NCBI GenBank assembly: GCA_907164885.2 | Contig: OU015498.1 | Span: 126,981,727-127,045,726, forward strand | Reading direction: 5' to 3' | DNA length: 64,000 bases | DNA from: Dolomedes plantarius | Lineage: Eukaryota > Arthropoda > Arachnida > Araneae > Dolomedidae | Part shown: positions 11,669 through 22,560 of the stretch, piece by piece | Layout: each line of letters opens with the position of its first letter | How positions within the stretch are numbered: position 1 is the stretch's first letter | Notes under the pieces: model-generated | The model's input: only the letters and a program-made list of their open reading frames with translations | What the model was told of the DNA's origin: nothing | Database searches by the model: none | Program-made: the position numbers and the translations under genes

Positions 11669-13322
11669 TGGCTCCTAAAAGTGTTCGTACAGTTGCGAAT
11701 TTCAATGAAATAGGGGTCTATCCATTAATTACAATGAATATTTCAGAATGGATATTTAATAATAGTAGGATCTATAATCTATTCTTAACAAAACTACATG
11801 AAATAATTTGAAAACATAGTAAAACTTTATTTTTAAGAAACCAGTAATCAAAAAGTAACAAAAACTTTATCTCACAAAAGTCATCGTACAATGAAATATT
11901 TTCGGATAAATTCATAATTAAAATTATCGTCTGGCGCTTTATTTTTATTTTTGAATTGTGGTGGCATTTAAAATTTCGTTTGGCTTTAATTTTTGCTTGC
12001 CTATTCCGAAATATTCTACTTATTATTTAAAAATGGCTCGTAGTCGTAAAGAAACAACGAACAGCATTCGAAAATTGATTATTTTTCATCATAGTAGTGG
12101 TAAATCAGTTCTGGATATTACAAAATTACTTAATCTATCCCATTCTACTGTGCAGTATGTGGAAAAGCGCTTTAAAGAAGAAAATTGGATCGAAAGCAAG
12201 GTAAGAAAAGGCCGTCCGGCAAAGTTAACAAAACGTGATCAGAGATTTGTAATTAGAAAATTTGTGAAAAAATTTACGTTTGAGTGCTGTAAAAGTTTCT
12301 GCAGAATTCAATGAAACATTTTCTACTTCAATTTCACCTGAAATTTTTTGACGAGTTCTCAGAACAGCTGGATTACATGGGCGTTCTGCCCATAGAAAAT
12401 TTTTTGTGAGTGAGAAAAACAGAAAGTTTAGGCTTCCCTTCGCACTATCAATGATAAATAAGCCCCAAACGTATTGGAATAATGTCTTATTTGCCGATGA
12501 ACATTTTTGCTGCTGATGGGCGTATAATTGTACGGAGAAGAAAAAAATGAGGAACTTAATCCCATGAACTTAGTAGGAACAGTTAAGCATGCCGGTGGAG
12601 GTATCCTTGTGTGAGGTGCATGTCAGCATCAGGACTAGGAAATTTGGTATTTATTCATGGCATACTGAATCATGCTGTTTTTATAAATATTTTAATAGAC
12701 AATTTAAAATTATCCGCTCAAAATTTGGGTATTGGAAACAACTTTTTTTTATCAAGATAACGATCCTAAGCACACGGCTCTCAATGTTCGCATCTGGTGC
12801 CTCTATAATTGTCCACAAGTTTTGAAAACACCACTTCAATCGCCAGATTTAAAACCCAATAGAACACATTTGGAGAGAACTGGAGGTTCAAGTACGAAAA
12901 CAGGACATTCACGCGAAAAGCGAACTAAAAATAATTATCATGGAAGAATGGATGAACATTGATGCAAAAATTACAAAAGAACTAAAGCAATATATTCGCA
13001 GATGTTTAAAAGTTTTTTTCGGATGCTAAAGGATATCCTACTAAATATTAATTTACCGAAAAATTAGAATATTTACTAATATGTAGAGATTTTTTACAAG
13101 TGTTCGATGACTTTTGTGAGATAAAGTTTTTGTTACTTTTGGATTATTAGTTTCTTAAAAATAAAGTTTTACTATGTTTTCAAAATATTTCATGTAGTTT
13201 TGTTAAAAATAGATTCTAGATCTTATTATTAAATACCCATTCTGAAATAATCATTTTAATTAATGGATAGACCCCTATTTCATTGAAAATCGTAAGTGTA
13301 CAAACACTTTTGGGAGCCACTG
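11666..13322 (+). mobile_element. Tc1-like element with long IR/DR inverted repeats
   Basis: Outer ends are CAGTGGCTCC(T/C)AAAAGTGT in inverted orientation, flanked by TA. The inverted arms extend about 225 nt on each side. Within each arm a related motif recurs: outer CTCCTAAAAGTGTTCGTACA at 11672 and inner CTCACAAAAGTCATCGTACA at 11871. The right arm mirrors this at 13297-13316 and 13101-13120. Two direct repeats per inverted arm is the IR/DR organisation of Sleeping Beauty, Minos and Quetzal, where they are transposase binding sites. The single internal gene is broken. Length (1.66 kb) suits a near-complete element. Confidence 0.85.
12033..13029 (+). pseudogene. Tc1-like transposase, decayed
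   Basis: Opens MARSRKETTNSIRKLIIFHH, continues through a first HTH (DITKLLNLSHSTVQYVEKRF) and the linker KGRPAKLTKRDQRF, then loses frame at about 12250. Later pieces are recognisable in other frames: TYWNNVLFADEHF (first D), YQDNDPKHTAL (second D), then LQSPDLKP followed by a one-base insertion and the IEHLW-like block. The D-to-E spacing is 34 if that insertion is ignored. Several stops and frameshifts make it non-functional, although the inverted repeats are still well preserved and might be moved by a transposase supplied in trans. Confidence 0.85.
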
Positions 13323-14181
13323 TATATATCTTAATTGTCTATTTCTTAAATAGCTAAACGTATTCTTGAAGTGGACTTTCAGACAATACAAATTATGAGT
13401 ATATATCCTCATGCAACACTAATGCAAAATAGCGCAAAATCACTAGTCCCTTTCATAAAAATTTATTAAAATATTGTTGAAATACTGACAACTCCTCTCC
13501 AGATGACAGCCATACTGTTTTTCTCTCTCGAGATCTATTTAAATATATTTTCGTAAAGTAAAATTTATAATAAATTCTTTTTTTAAATTATGTACTTTAT
13601 ATTATGGAACTTTCCCATATGAATAAAAAAATTTTAGTTGACACATAAAAAATGAAACACCAAAAATTCCAATATTACGTCAATATTTCCAATAATTCGT
13701 CTATTACGTCAAACATTTATCTCTCCTAGGCAAAATATATGGCGGATAATTGATCAGCTTGCGTTTTATGACATCTAATTTATAGGAGATCGTAGCAAAC
13801 AAAAAAAAAAAACCACTGATAGTAGCAACAGCGATATATCACTTGAAAAACATGTTTTATGACGGTAGGAATTTACCGTTGCCCCTCACAAGTATATTGA
13901 GTGCAGAACCAAGATTTAATTAGGTGGTTTACTGCCGTCTACGGAAGTAGGTATCGAAAGGTAATACGTTCATGTTAGAGATTTCTGAGCTAGGTTAAGG
14001 TTACTAAGTAGCTGCCATATTGGATTGATTCAATCTAAAGTCAATCTGTAAGGAAAATTTTCTCACAGATTGTCAACTTGCATTCAAAGTTCTTTCAAAA
14101 TTTCTTCCTTCTCATAGAGTAAGAAATTATACTTATTCGCATAACTTTTGTCTTTCTAAAAAAACGTGAGTTTTATTTATA

Positions 14182-14186
<5 letters not shown>
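13323..14186. other. Non-coding, nothing recognised
   Basis: AT-rich with a moderately mixed block at 13860-14060. No coding, tRNA-like or terminal-repeat signal was seen. Confidence 0.5.

Positions 14187-14240
<54 letters not shown>
14187..14240. repeat. (TA)n microsatellite
   Basis: Pure TA repeat. A second interrupted TA/CA tract at 14407-14461 borders the LTR retrotransposon. Confidence 0.95.
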
Positions 14241-14247
<7 letters not shown>

Positions 14248-14406
14248 CACACCAGGTGAAGAAAACAACAAATAGCTTTCGTGGCCGTGCGCTAAAGGAG
14301 CCATTAACCACAAAGCACGAATATATCGTTTATCTAAAGTTTGCAAATACTATAGCCATATGCATGGCGCAGCCTAGCAGCTAACACAAAAAGAACAAAA
14401 ACACAT

Positions 14407-14461
14407 ATTTATATATATATATATTTATATATATATATATATATACACACATATATATATA
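14407..14461. repeat. Compound TA/CA tract at the 5' edge of the retroelement
   Basis: Interrupted TA repeat with a short ACACAC segment. A similar CA/TA tract follows the 3' LTR at 22561, suggesting insertion into a CA/TA microsatellite. Slippage in it may have erased the target duplication. Confidence 0.8.
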
Positions 14462-14780
14462 TGTAAGAAATAGATCCAGTAATTATTATTTTTAATGGCT
14501 CGTCCCTCACTCTGAATACGAACCCCACGAATTATAGTCAGGAGTTGGTAGGGGAACCACTTTCTCGCCCAACGACCGACTGGAATTTTTGCTGTTCTGA
14601 GTTGGCAACGGCTAGGAGGGAGAAGAGTGATTTTGGTGTGTGCGCAGAACGAGGAAAAACTTGATGTATGTTGGTGACACGTGCGGTCTCTGAACCAGCA
14701 TGGTTATGTTGCAATTATTGGAATTAATAAACGAGTTAAATTAAACTTGTTGTTTTCTGTCATTCGTCCAAATCACGACA
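14462..14780 (+). repeat. 5' LTR
   Basis: 319 bp, TG...CA, matching 22251-22560 almost base for base. AATAAA at about 14726 lies near its end. Relative to the 3' LTR it has nine extra bases just before the terminal AATCACGACA. Confidence 0.9.
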
Positions 14781-15850
14781 GAATTCATAGTCGGCAGGAT
14801 TTACCGTATGCAACGGAAATATTCTATCGGTCATCGACTACTGAACTTCAGTGTTGCACGTGCTCGCACAAGTCTACTCAGCTAGATCATGATGCTCCTA
14901 GGTATGAATGTGCCATAGAAACGGCGTAAAATTATTTTGTTGTGGATTTACTTAAAATTCAAATCGTTTTGTCGCCTGAGAAAATCGTTGTGTGCGGTCA
15001 ATTTATGTCCCGACTGTCTCCGGTGTGCTGATTACACGTGCTCGGGAAAAAATGTATTAAGCGACCCAACTGTGTGTGTGTATGCAACAGGAAAGCTCCG
15101 TTGTGGATTCTAAAAGTATTCAAGCTGTGCAGTCATCCGGGAAAAATTTAGTGTACCGCCATGTTAAGCAACGAGTGTCTCCGCGTGTTAAATACACGTG
15201 CTCATGAAAAAATGGTTTAAGCAGCCCAGCTATATTTCGTGTGTAGGTGTATGCTCCAGATAAACAGTGAAAAACATATTACCTATATAATAATAGAAAA
15301 AGTGCTTCGAAATAGGAAAATCGTCCTATCATCGGTGAAATTGTAATACATCAAACGTGGTGAGTGGAACAATATAATCTATTATAATCAAGAAATCCTT
15401 AGCTCTTTGTTATATTTGTGATTATTTAATTTATGTATTTTAGTTGAGTTCATAAGATACCCTAAATATCTTTATCGATTCTATGTCATATTTACAGGTG
15501 ATTTTTTTTCTATTTTTCTAACTCCATAGTTGATTTTAAATGGTTTAAGGTAGATGAAAATTATGTAAATTTTAGTGTTTCATATATTGTTTCTCTTTAT
15601 GCATGCAGTGCTTTAGTCTCATAATTTATCACAAAGTTTTAATTCTTAAGAAAACCAAAACTGGTTCATTTCAGAGTTGGTAAATATCGATATGCTTTTA
15701 TATAACTAATTCTGTTTTGTGTGCATTTTAAAGGTATTATGCATATGTGTTTATTGTATTGAAAATGTTTAAAAATTTTTGAAAGGCCCCCTATATCTGA
15801 TATTGCTACTAATAAGATTATTTGGAGAATATAAAAACCTCTTGAAAGGG
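14781..15850 (+). other. 5' untranslated leader of the retroelement
   Basis: About 1.07 kb between the LTR and the first gag-like residues. There is no conserved coding. The TGG start typical of many tRNA primer sites is absent right after the LTR. Confidence 0.5.
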
Positions 15851-15859
15851 AATCAAAAC

Positions 15860-17161
15860 GGAAAATATTAAAAAACAAAAATCAATCATAAAGGGGAAAA
15901 TTACCCGGATAAAGAATATAATTTACCCCAAAATAGAAGCTAATACAGTAACTCTTGAAGAGTTAGAGGTGTATAATGGACAGGTGAAGGACATAACTAA
16001 TGAATTTGATAGAATCCATGAAAATGCAGTTCTCCTGAGCGAGTCAACTGAAACAGAAGCTCTTAGTGAAGAATATAATGATCTTGCACTTAAAAAAAAG
16101 CACATTAAACATTGCAATAATGACATCACGGAATAAATTAACTAAGGGAGCAGAAATTCAAGAGGGTAATTCGGATAAAGCTAGATGTAGGGTTTTGGAA
16201 AGGGCTGTTAATCTTCCTAAATTCGAATTAAAACCATTTTATCGAGAAGCTGACCAATGGCTCTTTTTTAAAGAAATTTTTATCACCACCATCGACCAAA
16301 ACTCGGATTTAGGACCTCGTTTCTAAATTACAGTATCTCCTAGCTAGCGTGAAAGGTCCTAGCCATAAATTGATATCGGGATTTTCCTTTTCGGACGTCA
16401 ATTATAAAAATGCATGGGACACCCTTTACGCTCGCTACGACAACACTAGGGATTTAACAATGGCCCAAATTGGTACAAATTGGTAAATTACACAACCTCA
16501 AAAATGTAAAAATCTGTTCCTCTAAGGCTATTTTCGAGATAATAGATACGTGCAATGAATCGCTTCGTATTTTAGACTCGTTAAAATTGACACAAAATGC
16601 TTTGATAATATGATAATCTACACAGTACTTCAAAAACTTACTGATAATCTCAAAGAACGATGGGAACTTACCCTTACCCATAATGAGATGCCTAGTCTTA
16701 AAGACTTCCTCAAATTTTTAGAGACTCAAGCTAAAAGCCTGCTTACCTTAGAAACCCCAAACAAAACAGAGGAAAGGAACAGAACTGATTCAAGGGGGTC
16801 CACTGATAGACAAAGAATGTATCAAGAAAGTAGCAAATGCGGGGTATGCCGTGATTCACATGCCACCCACACTTGTAGGAGATTAATGAGTATGTCTTTA
16901 GAAAACAGATGGAGTATCATACAAAAGAATAAGCTATGTGCAAATTGTTTGCGTGGTGGTCATTTTTCGAGTAAATGCACTTCCAAAATGAGCTGTAAAA
17001 ACTGCCATCGAAGGCATCATACTTTACTTCATAAGTATGATGTTCAAAGCAATGCAGGAGCAGCAATGAACCCTAATTGGACAGCCCACGTCAGTGAGAT
17101 GCAACCCCAAGACGTCCCTGTACATCCCCATGATCAAAGAATAGACAGCAGTACGTTATGA
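15860..17161 (+). pseudogene. Retroelement gag (DUF1759-like, zinc knuckles), broken
   Basis: A helical N-terminal segment (TLEELEVYNGQVKDITNEF) at 15946-16120 is followed, after a frameshift, by LPKFELKPFYREADQWLFFK. This is the LPKF-x-L-x-PF signature of the DUF1759 gag domain of BEL/Pao elements. KLQYLLASVKGPSHKLISGF and NAWDTLYARYDNTR extend it. A Cys/His region at 16840-17035 runs CGVCRDSHATHTC, LCANCLRGGHFSSKC and CKNCHRRHHTLLH; the closing HHTLLH is also a BEL/Pao feature. The coding is split by frameshifts near 16120 and 16326, a 12-bp partial duplication near 16485 and another phase change near 16610. Gag would package the RNA. Confidence 0.75.
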
Positions 17162-17170
17162 CGGTTTATC

Positions 17171-18409
17171 ATGCCCGGGGGCCTCACGCCAGAAATCCAA
17201 AAGTATCCACATGATATCCAAATACCATTTTTGTTGGACAGTGGGAACACCATTTCCCTTATTCCTGAAAACCTGGCTATCGCCTTGGATATGACATCTA
17301 TTCAAGGTTGTCAGCCTCTTACTGTAACTCAAACCCAAGGGCAGGTCCAGATTTCCGAAAATATTCATGTATCCCTCCAGATAGGGAATATCAGGCAAAA
17401 TAGCATATTATATTTAGTTAGGTCGTACTTGCCGTATGCAATACTGGGAACCCCAGATTTACAAAAATTCCATATTTCTATGGATTTTCATTCAAATACT
17501 CGGATTCAGGATGGAGCCATACTTACCTACGACAAAAGTATTTCCAGGCGAATTCCTTATGAAAATCTTTTGAAACATACCTTAAATTTAATGGGTGATA
17601 GTATCTGCACGAAGTCACTTGAACCTTCTTCCGAACCTAATCAAGGAATTTTGTCCCAGCAGGAACAACATTACCTTGTTAATCAAACCCTCCCAGCGTA
17701 TTATGATAAATTTTTTAATCATTATACTACTGAAGAGGACCAACAGTTGGAAGGGGTGCTAAAGGGCTTCAAAGATATATTTTCACAAAATCGGTATGAT
17801 GTAGGTAAAGTCAGATGGGAACCTCAGCGAATAGTTCTCACCTCGGAACTTCCTGTCTCACTTCGACCTTACCGTGTCTCTCCTAAAGACAATGCAGAAA
17901 TCCAAAAACAAGTAAAAGAGTTACTGGAAGCTAAATTTATTAAATAATCATGTAGCCTCTACTCGTCCCCTGTAACTTTGGCATATAAAAAGGGAGAAGG
18001 TAAAACGCGTCTCTGTATTGACTACAGAAAAGTCAATGCCATAACCAAGACCGATTCGGAGCCTTTGCCCAGGATAGACTGGCTTTTAGACAAAATTGTC
18101 CATGCCAAATATTTCTCCACGCTAGATTTAGCTTCTGGATATTGGCGCATACCCCTCCACCCGTTAGACACGGAAAAGTTAGCCTTTGTAACCAATCAGA
18201 GACTTTACGAATGGTTAGTTCTACCATTTGGCTATAGGAATGCTCCAGACTTATTCGCCAGAGTCATCAGGAGGATCTTAGATAAACATAAAATGAACTT
18301 TGCCACCAACTATTTTGATGACATTATAATTTTCTCTGATTCCTATGCCGAACATTTGACTCACCTTAAAACTATTTTCAACATTTGCCGCCAAGAGAAC
18401 TTAAAGTAA
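17171..18409 (+). pseudogene. Retroelement protease and reverse transcriptase
   Basis: The protease has the aspartic motif LLDSGNTISLIP (about 17237) and the downstream YAILGTPDL strand. The reverse transcriptase starts after LLEAKFIK; an in-frame TAA at 17945 interrupts it, then LCIDYRKVNAITK, FSTLDLASGYWRI, LPFGYRNAPDLF and the catalytic YFDD (about 18311) follow. A second in-frame stop lies at 18407. The motif set and spelling are Ty3/gypsy-like, in contrast to the BEL-like gag upstream. Catalytic aspartates are present, but the two stops would truncate the enzyme. Confidence 0.85.
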
Positions 18410-19010
18410 AAATTATCAAAGTGTAACTTTGCTAAATCTCAAATTGACTTCCTCGGTTATGAAATTAGCAACGGTCAAATAAAACCCGACAATTCTAATA
18501 CGGAAACTATTAAAAAGCTAATCCCTCCAAAAAATGTTAAGGAACTACAAAGGTTTCTGGGATCTATAAACTTGTACCATAAATTCATTGAAAAATATGC
18601 TAATATTCGAGCCCCTCTAAATAAATTATTAAAGAAAGATACCCCTTGGGAATGGTGTGATACATGTCAACAATCTTTTGAGCAACTTAAAAACGCATTA
18701 ATTTCTAGGCTTATTTTGAAATTATTTAATCCCAATCTCCCATGCCATCTCTATACGGATGCATCGAAGGAGGACGTAGGTGCTGTACTGAAACAAATGG
18801 ATGAGAGCGGAGTTTTAATTTTTACATCCCATTGCATTCCACTCACGACAACTAAGATTTTACGAGAAAAATTATGCTATTACGGAGTTGGAGTGTCTCG
18901 CTATAATTGACGCTCTTGACAAATTTCATTATTATGTTCATGGAAAACCCTTCACAATCCATACTGACCATGCCACTATAGTATGGCTCAAGAATGTAAA
19001 GAATCTAATA
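18410..19010 (+). pseudogene. Retroelement RT thumb and RNase H, N-terminal part
   Basis: In frame with the RT after the stop at 18407: CNFAKSQIDFLGYEIS, LQRFLGSINLYHKFI and the RNase H start HLYTDASKEDVGAVL (D at about 18755). A one-base insertion near 18880 changes frame. The domain then continues as ECLAIIDALDKFHYYVHGKPF and IHTDHATIVWLKNVKNL up to 19010, where the solo LTR begins. RNase H degrades the RNA of the RNA-DNA hybrid during copying. Confidence 0.8.
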
Positions 19011-19015
19011 GGTAG

Positions 19016-20379
19016 TGTCGTATTGCTCGTCCAAAGTTATTTTAACGGGCGTGAAATAGTTAGTTAGTACATTAAATTATTTATAAAGGGGTAGTTGGGT
19101 GCGTTGTGTTTTTAAAATTTATTTTGTTAATAACCCGTAGTTCAGGTCGTAACTAGCAATTGACGAACAAGGGAACTAAAAAAATTGAGAAACAAATAAA
19201 ACAGAGAGATTTAAAATTAACTTAAACTTAAATTTATTTACAAATTATTATACATTGTTTGTACACATTATTTTAATCATATTTTTTATAGGCACACTTA
19301 TCCATATATCAAAATTAGTTTATCATTATATCGAAATTTAACATTCAAAATTTACTTGACGAGTACAATAGGGAGCGCACGACAAAATACCAAAACTCAA
19401 AATACTTATTTAACTCTAACTCTTATATAAACTACTCCTACTCTGACCGTAAACAACCTATTAAAAAAACAAAAAAAAACAAAAGGGGACTGATCTAAAC
19501 AATAAAATTGTGCCACTCACTCAGTTCCGTTGATATTTATCTAATTGTTGAATCCGCTGACTCGTCTAGCTGGGGTCCGTTGGATCCTTCTGTACATAAG
19601 CAGGGCACACACACACCTCTTGATTCTCCGTCTCTTGATGATTCTTGTGACCGCTACACTACTCGCTCCACTATTATTTTATATGCAGGGGAACTTCTAT
19701 TTTATCATTAATATTTGTGGGGAACTCCAAGTTCGACTGAACACAGTAATAACACCAGGAGAACCGCAGCTCTACTCCAAAACGCAAAATCTCAGGATAA
19801 AAGCGGGGAACCGAAACTCGACCCGGCACGCCAGAAGTCTGAGTCTGAGACTCGAGAGAGAGAGATCTGAGAGAGCCCCCTTTTTTTTTTAAACTCCCTA
19901 ATTTATACATTTCAAACTCCTTTCTTCTTTCGTGTCTCCTCCTCCTCAAAATTTCTCATCCATACAAGATTCAGCAAGAAAACTCATTCTCTTGCTCATT
20001 TCAAACTTTATTTTATTGGCCGCCCTCAGCTAAGCCGCACACGCCCCCACGGAAAACATGCTTGCATAAAGCTCACACGACGCCCTTGGTTCTTACATGC
20101 CGCCGTTGTAAATCTGAAAACACAGTCCATTGTCGTGTAGTGTCAAATCCTGGCGACAACTCTCTTAAGATTGTCTGGCGATCTACCTCCTAAGTTGACC
20201 ACCGCCGCAGGACTATTCACTACCTTACGTCACACAGGACCTCTCCGCTCTATAATTATCGTCCCGCTCAGCCGGCGTTCCCAATTTCATCAAAACAATG
20301 TAATGATAAAAGCCTTCGATCGACTCCACCTCTTAATATTTCTATGAAATTTTCATATATCCGAAGGCGCTTCATTACA
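19016..20379 (-). mobile_element. Solo LTR inserted in RNase H
   Basis: A 1364-bp block starting TG and ending CA, flanked by the 5-bp direct repeat GGTAG (19011-19015 and 20380-20384). It exactly splits KNL from GRLFRWS of the RNase H-connection region. On the minus strand it has a TATAAATT box (about 19899-19907) followed by GA-rich sequence and, about 100 bp from its end, AATAAA, so the LTR is in minus orientation. No internal coding, primer site or second LTR is present, so it is a solo LTR left by recombination. BEL/Pao and Ty3/gypsy elements both give 5-bp duplications. Confidence 0.8.
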
Positions 20380-20384
20380 GGTAG

Positions 20385-21690
20385 ATTATTTAGATGGTCA
20401 CTAAAATTAAGTATGTACGACTACACGGTAAAATATAATAAAGGGTCAACAAACTTTGAGGCTGACATGCTCTCGAGAAATCCCATCTCACACGTAGTGA
20501 ATCATCATACTCACCTATTATCCTTAGATGAAATTAAGGAACATCAAGAATTAGACAATGTAACGGGATCTCAATTTCAAAAATTTAATGAAATTTTAGT
20601 TATCCACAAAAAGGGTTTTCAGAAAATTGTTGTATCTTTCTCCTTGCGAGAGAAAATATTAAAAACTACCCATATGCAATTTGGCCACCCAGGAATCCAA
20701 AAGATGTTAAATTTGATCTCCCCGCAATACTACTGGAGCAGCATGACTCACGATATTACACAATTTGTCAAACACTGTGAAGTCTGCCAGCTGAACAAGA
20801 AATCCCACCAACCCAAATTTGGTCTTCTTGAAGCGGTACCACCCGCAGAGGAACCCTTCGATATGATATCAATAGACACAGTAGGTGGCTTCAACTATTA
20901 CAATTCGACCAAGAAATACATGCATTTGGTCATAGATCATGCTACTCGTTATGTTTGGGATTTCTCTTCCAAAAATGTTACAACTGAAGTTTACATTAAT
21001 ATCCTCAAACAAATTTTTAACATTCAGCTTCCCAAGAAAATTTTAACTGACAGGAACCCTGCTTTCACAGTGTTGAAATTTCGAAAATGGGTAACGCAAC
21101 ATAATATAAAGAAATTACTTACTTCAGATCATAGGCCCCAATGCAATGGCAAAAATGAACGGGTAAATCAGTCAATTTGCACCCGATTAAGGCTTAAAGT
21201 CAACGATACTACTTCAAAAATTCCATGGCCCAAACTTCTTGTGGACGTGATTAATGAATATAATAATACGCCACATTCCGTCACCAAATACCCCACTGCA
21301 TACTTAATGTTTGGCCAGTTACCTTACCCATCAGTTCTAGGCAATGGATATTACTATCCTACAGTTGAGGAAGCCAGGAAAGAAGCCTTCCAAAGAACAG
21401 GGGAATACCATTTAAAAAACGAAGTCAGATATGGCCTAAAATGTGTGGAAGCTCCTTTCAAACCTGGTGACTTAGTAATTGTTGAAGAATATCATTATCC
21501 GAACACCCGAAAATTAAGTCCGCCCTTTTCTGATCCTTACCAAATTATTGAAAAATTGTCCAATGTAAGTTTTAGAATAAATAAACCCAACTGGTTGAGA
21601 AAGCAAGAAACTGAAGTGATTCACCCCTCTAAATTAAGGTACTTTTTACCTAGTAATCTATTTAAGTTAAACCAACCAGGTGAATTATGA
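20385..21690 (+). CDS. Retroelement RNase H end and integrase
   Basis: One uninterrupted frame. It begins with the RNase H end (LFRWSLKLSMYDYTV, then ADMLSRNP) and continues into integrase. An HHCC-type zinc domain (HMQFGHPG, then CEVC) is followed by the DDE core with D in SIDTVGGF, D in LTDRNPAF and E in NERVNQS. A C-terminal GPY/F-like segment (FKPGDLVIVEE, FSDPYQIIEKL) follows. The stop is at 21688-21690. All catalytic residues are present, so this part is the best preserved, but no start codon of its own exists because it belongs to a pol polyprotein. Confidence 0.85.
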
Positions 21691-21719
21691 AATACCATGT
21701 AAACTGATACCAATTGAGG

Positions 21720-22075
21720 TTTGATACCAATATTAATTTATTACTGTATATGTGATGTATTCGAAATGTCTTGCATTTATTAATATGACTGCTCTTATCG
21801 TGTGTATTTACTTATAATATTTTATTTGATACCAATATTATTTTATTACTGCATATATGATGTATTCGAAATGTCTTGCACTTATTAATATAACTGCTCT
21901 TATCATGTGTATTTACTTATAATATTTTATTTGATACCAGTAATATTTTATTATTGCATATGTGATGTATTCGAAGTGTCTTGCATTTACAAATGCTCTT
22001 AGAATGTGTATTTACTTGAAATATTGTGTTTGGTACCAGTATTATTTTCACTATTTAGGTTACTGTTATAATGTA
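21720..22075 (+). repeat. Tandem repeat, about 105-bp units, before the 3' LTR
   Basis: Units start TTTGATACCA(A/G)T at 21720, 21825 and 21930, with a partial, more diverged unit from 22029. Each contains GATGTATTCGAA(A/G)TGTCTTGCA. It lies between the end of pol and the polypurine tract. Confidence 0.85.
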
Positions 22076-22236
22076 CTTTGTATTATATGTTAAATGTAAA
22101 ATGGAAATAACTCATCTCCCGGAAATTCGGTTAAAGAGAATAATTCCCAAATTATGGCATTCCTTTCAGTGTAGGTGTTTTACCCTTTTCAGATGGGTCT
22201 TTGGAATGGAAGCCGGCCCATCCCGGGATTTGTCTG

Positions 22237-22250
22237 AAAAGGGGGGAAAT
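22237..22250 (+). promoter_or_regulatory. Polypurine tract
   Basis: AAAAGGGGGGAAAT lies immediately upstream of the 3' LTR, the expected place and composition for plus-strand priming. Confidence 0.8.
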
Positions 22251-22560
22251 TGTAAGAAATAGATCCAGTAATTATTATTTTTAATGGCTCGTCCCTCACT
22301 CTGAATACGAACCCCACGAATTATAGTCAGGGGTTGGTAGGGGAACCAGTTTCTCGCCGAACGACCGACTGATATTTTTGCTGTTCTGAGTTGGCAACGG
22401 CTAGGAGGGAGATGAGTGATTTTGGTGTGTGCGCAGAACGAGGAAAAACTTGATGTATGTTGGTGACACGTGCGGTCTCTGAACCAGCATGGTTATGTTG
22501 CAATTATTGGAATTAATAAACGAGTTAAATTAAACTTGTTGTTTTCTGTCAATCACGACA
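22251..22560 (+). repeat. 3' LTR
   Basis: 310 bp, direct repeat of 14462-14780 with about six substitutions and one 9-bp indel. Confidence 0.9.

Larger units (their letters stand above)
10992..11890. repeat. Tandem duplication, about 460-bp unit
   Basis: Two head-to-tail copies start with TACTACAAGCAAGTAAGCTA at 10992 and 11452. Each holds the TATA-box block, a TA microsatellite and about 200 bp of the left arm of a Tc1 element (CAGTGGCTCC at 11222 and 11666). The copies differ by scattered substitutions and by TA-tract length. The duplication therefore occurred after the Tc1 insertion. Confidence 0.85.
14462..22560 (+). mobile_element. LTR retrotransposon, BEL-like gag with Ty3/gypsy-like pol
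   Basis: An 8.1-kb element bounded by two direct LTRs that start TGTAAGAAATAGATCCAG and end AATCACGACA. Order: 5' LTR, leader of about 1.1 kb, gag with a DUF1759-like domain and zinc knuckles, aspartic protease, reverse transcriptase, RNase H, integrase, a tandem-repeat spacer, a polypurine tract and the 3' LTR. The gag and the order PR-RT-RH-IN are treated in separate entries. By eye the LTRs differ by about six substitutions and a 9-bp indel, so the insertion is fairly recent. Even so, gag and pol carry several stops and frameshifts, and a solo LTR lies in RNase H. No target duplication is visible because both flanks are microsatellite, and I could not match a tRNA primer site after 14780. 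Confidence 0.9.

Noticed and set aside
17156..17398. Minus-strand frames across the protease and RT region (also 18033-18227)
   Set aside because: Opposite strand to a clear retroviral-type protease and RT.
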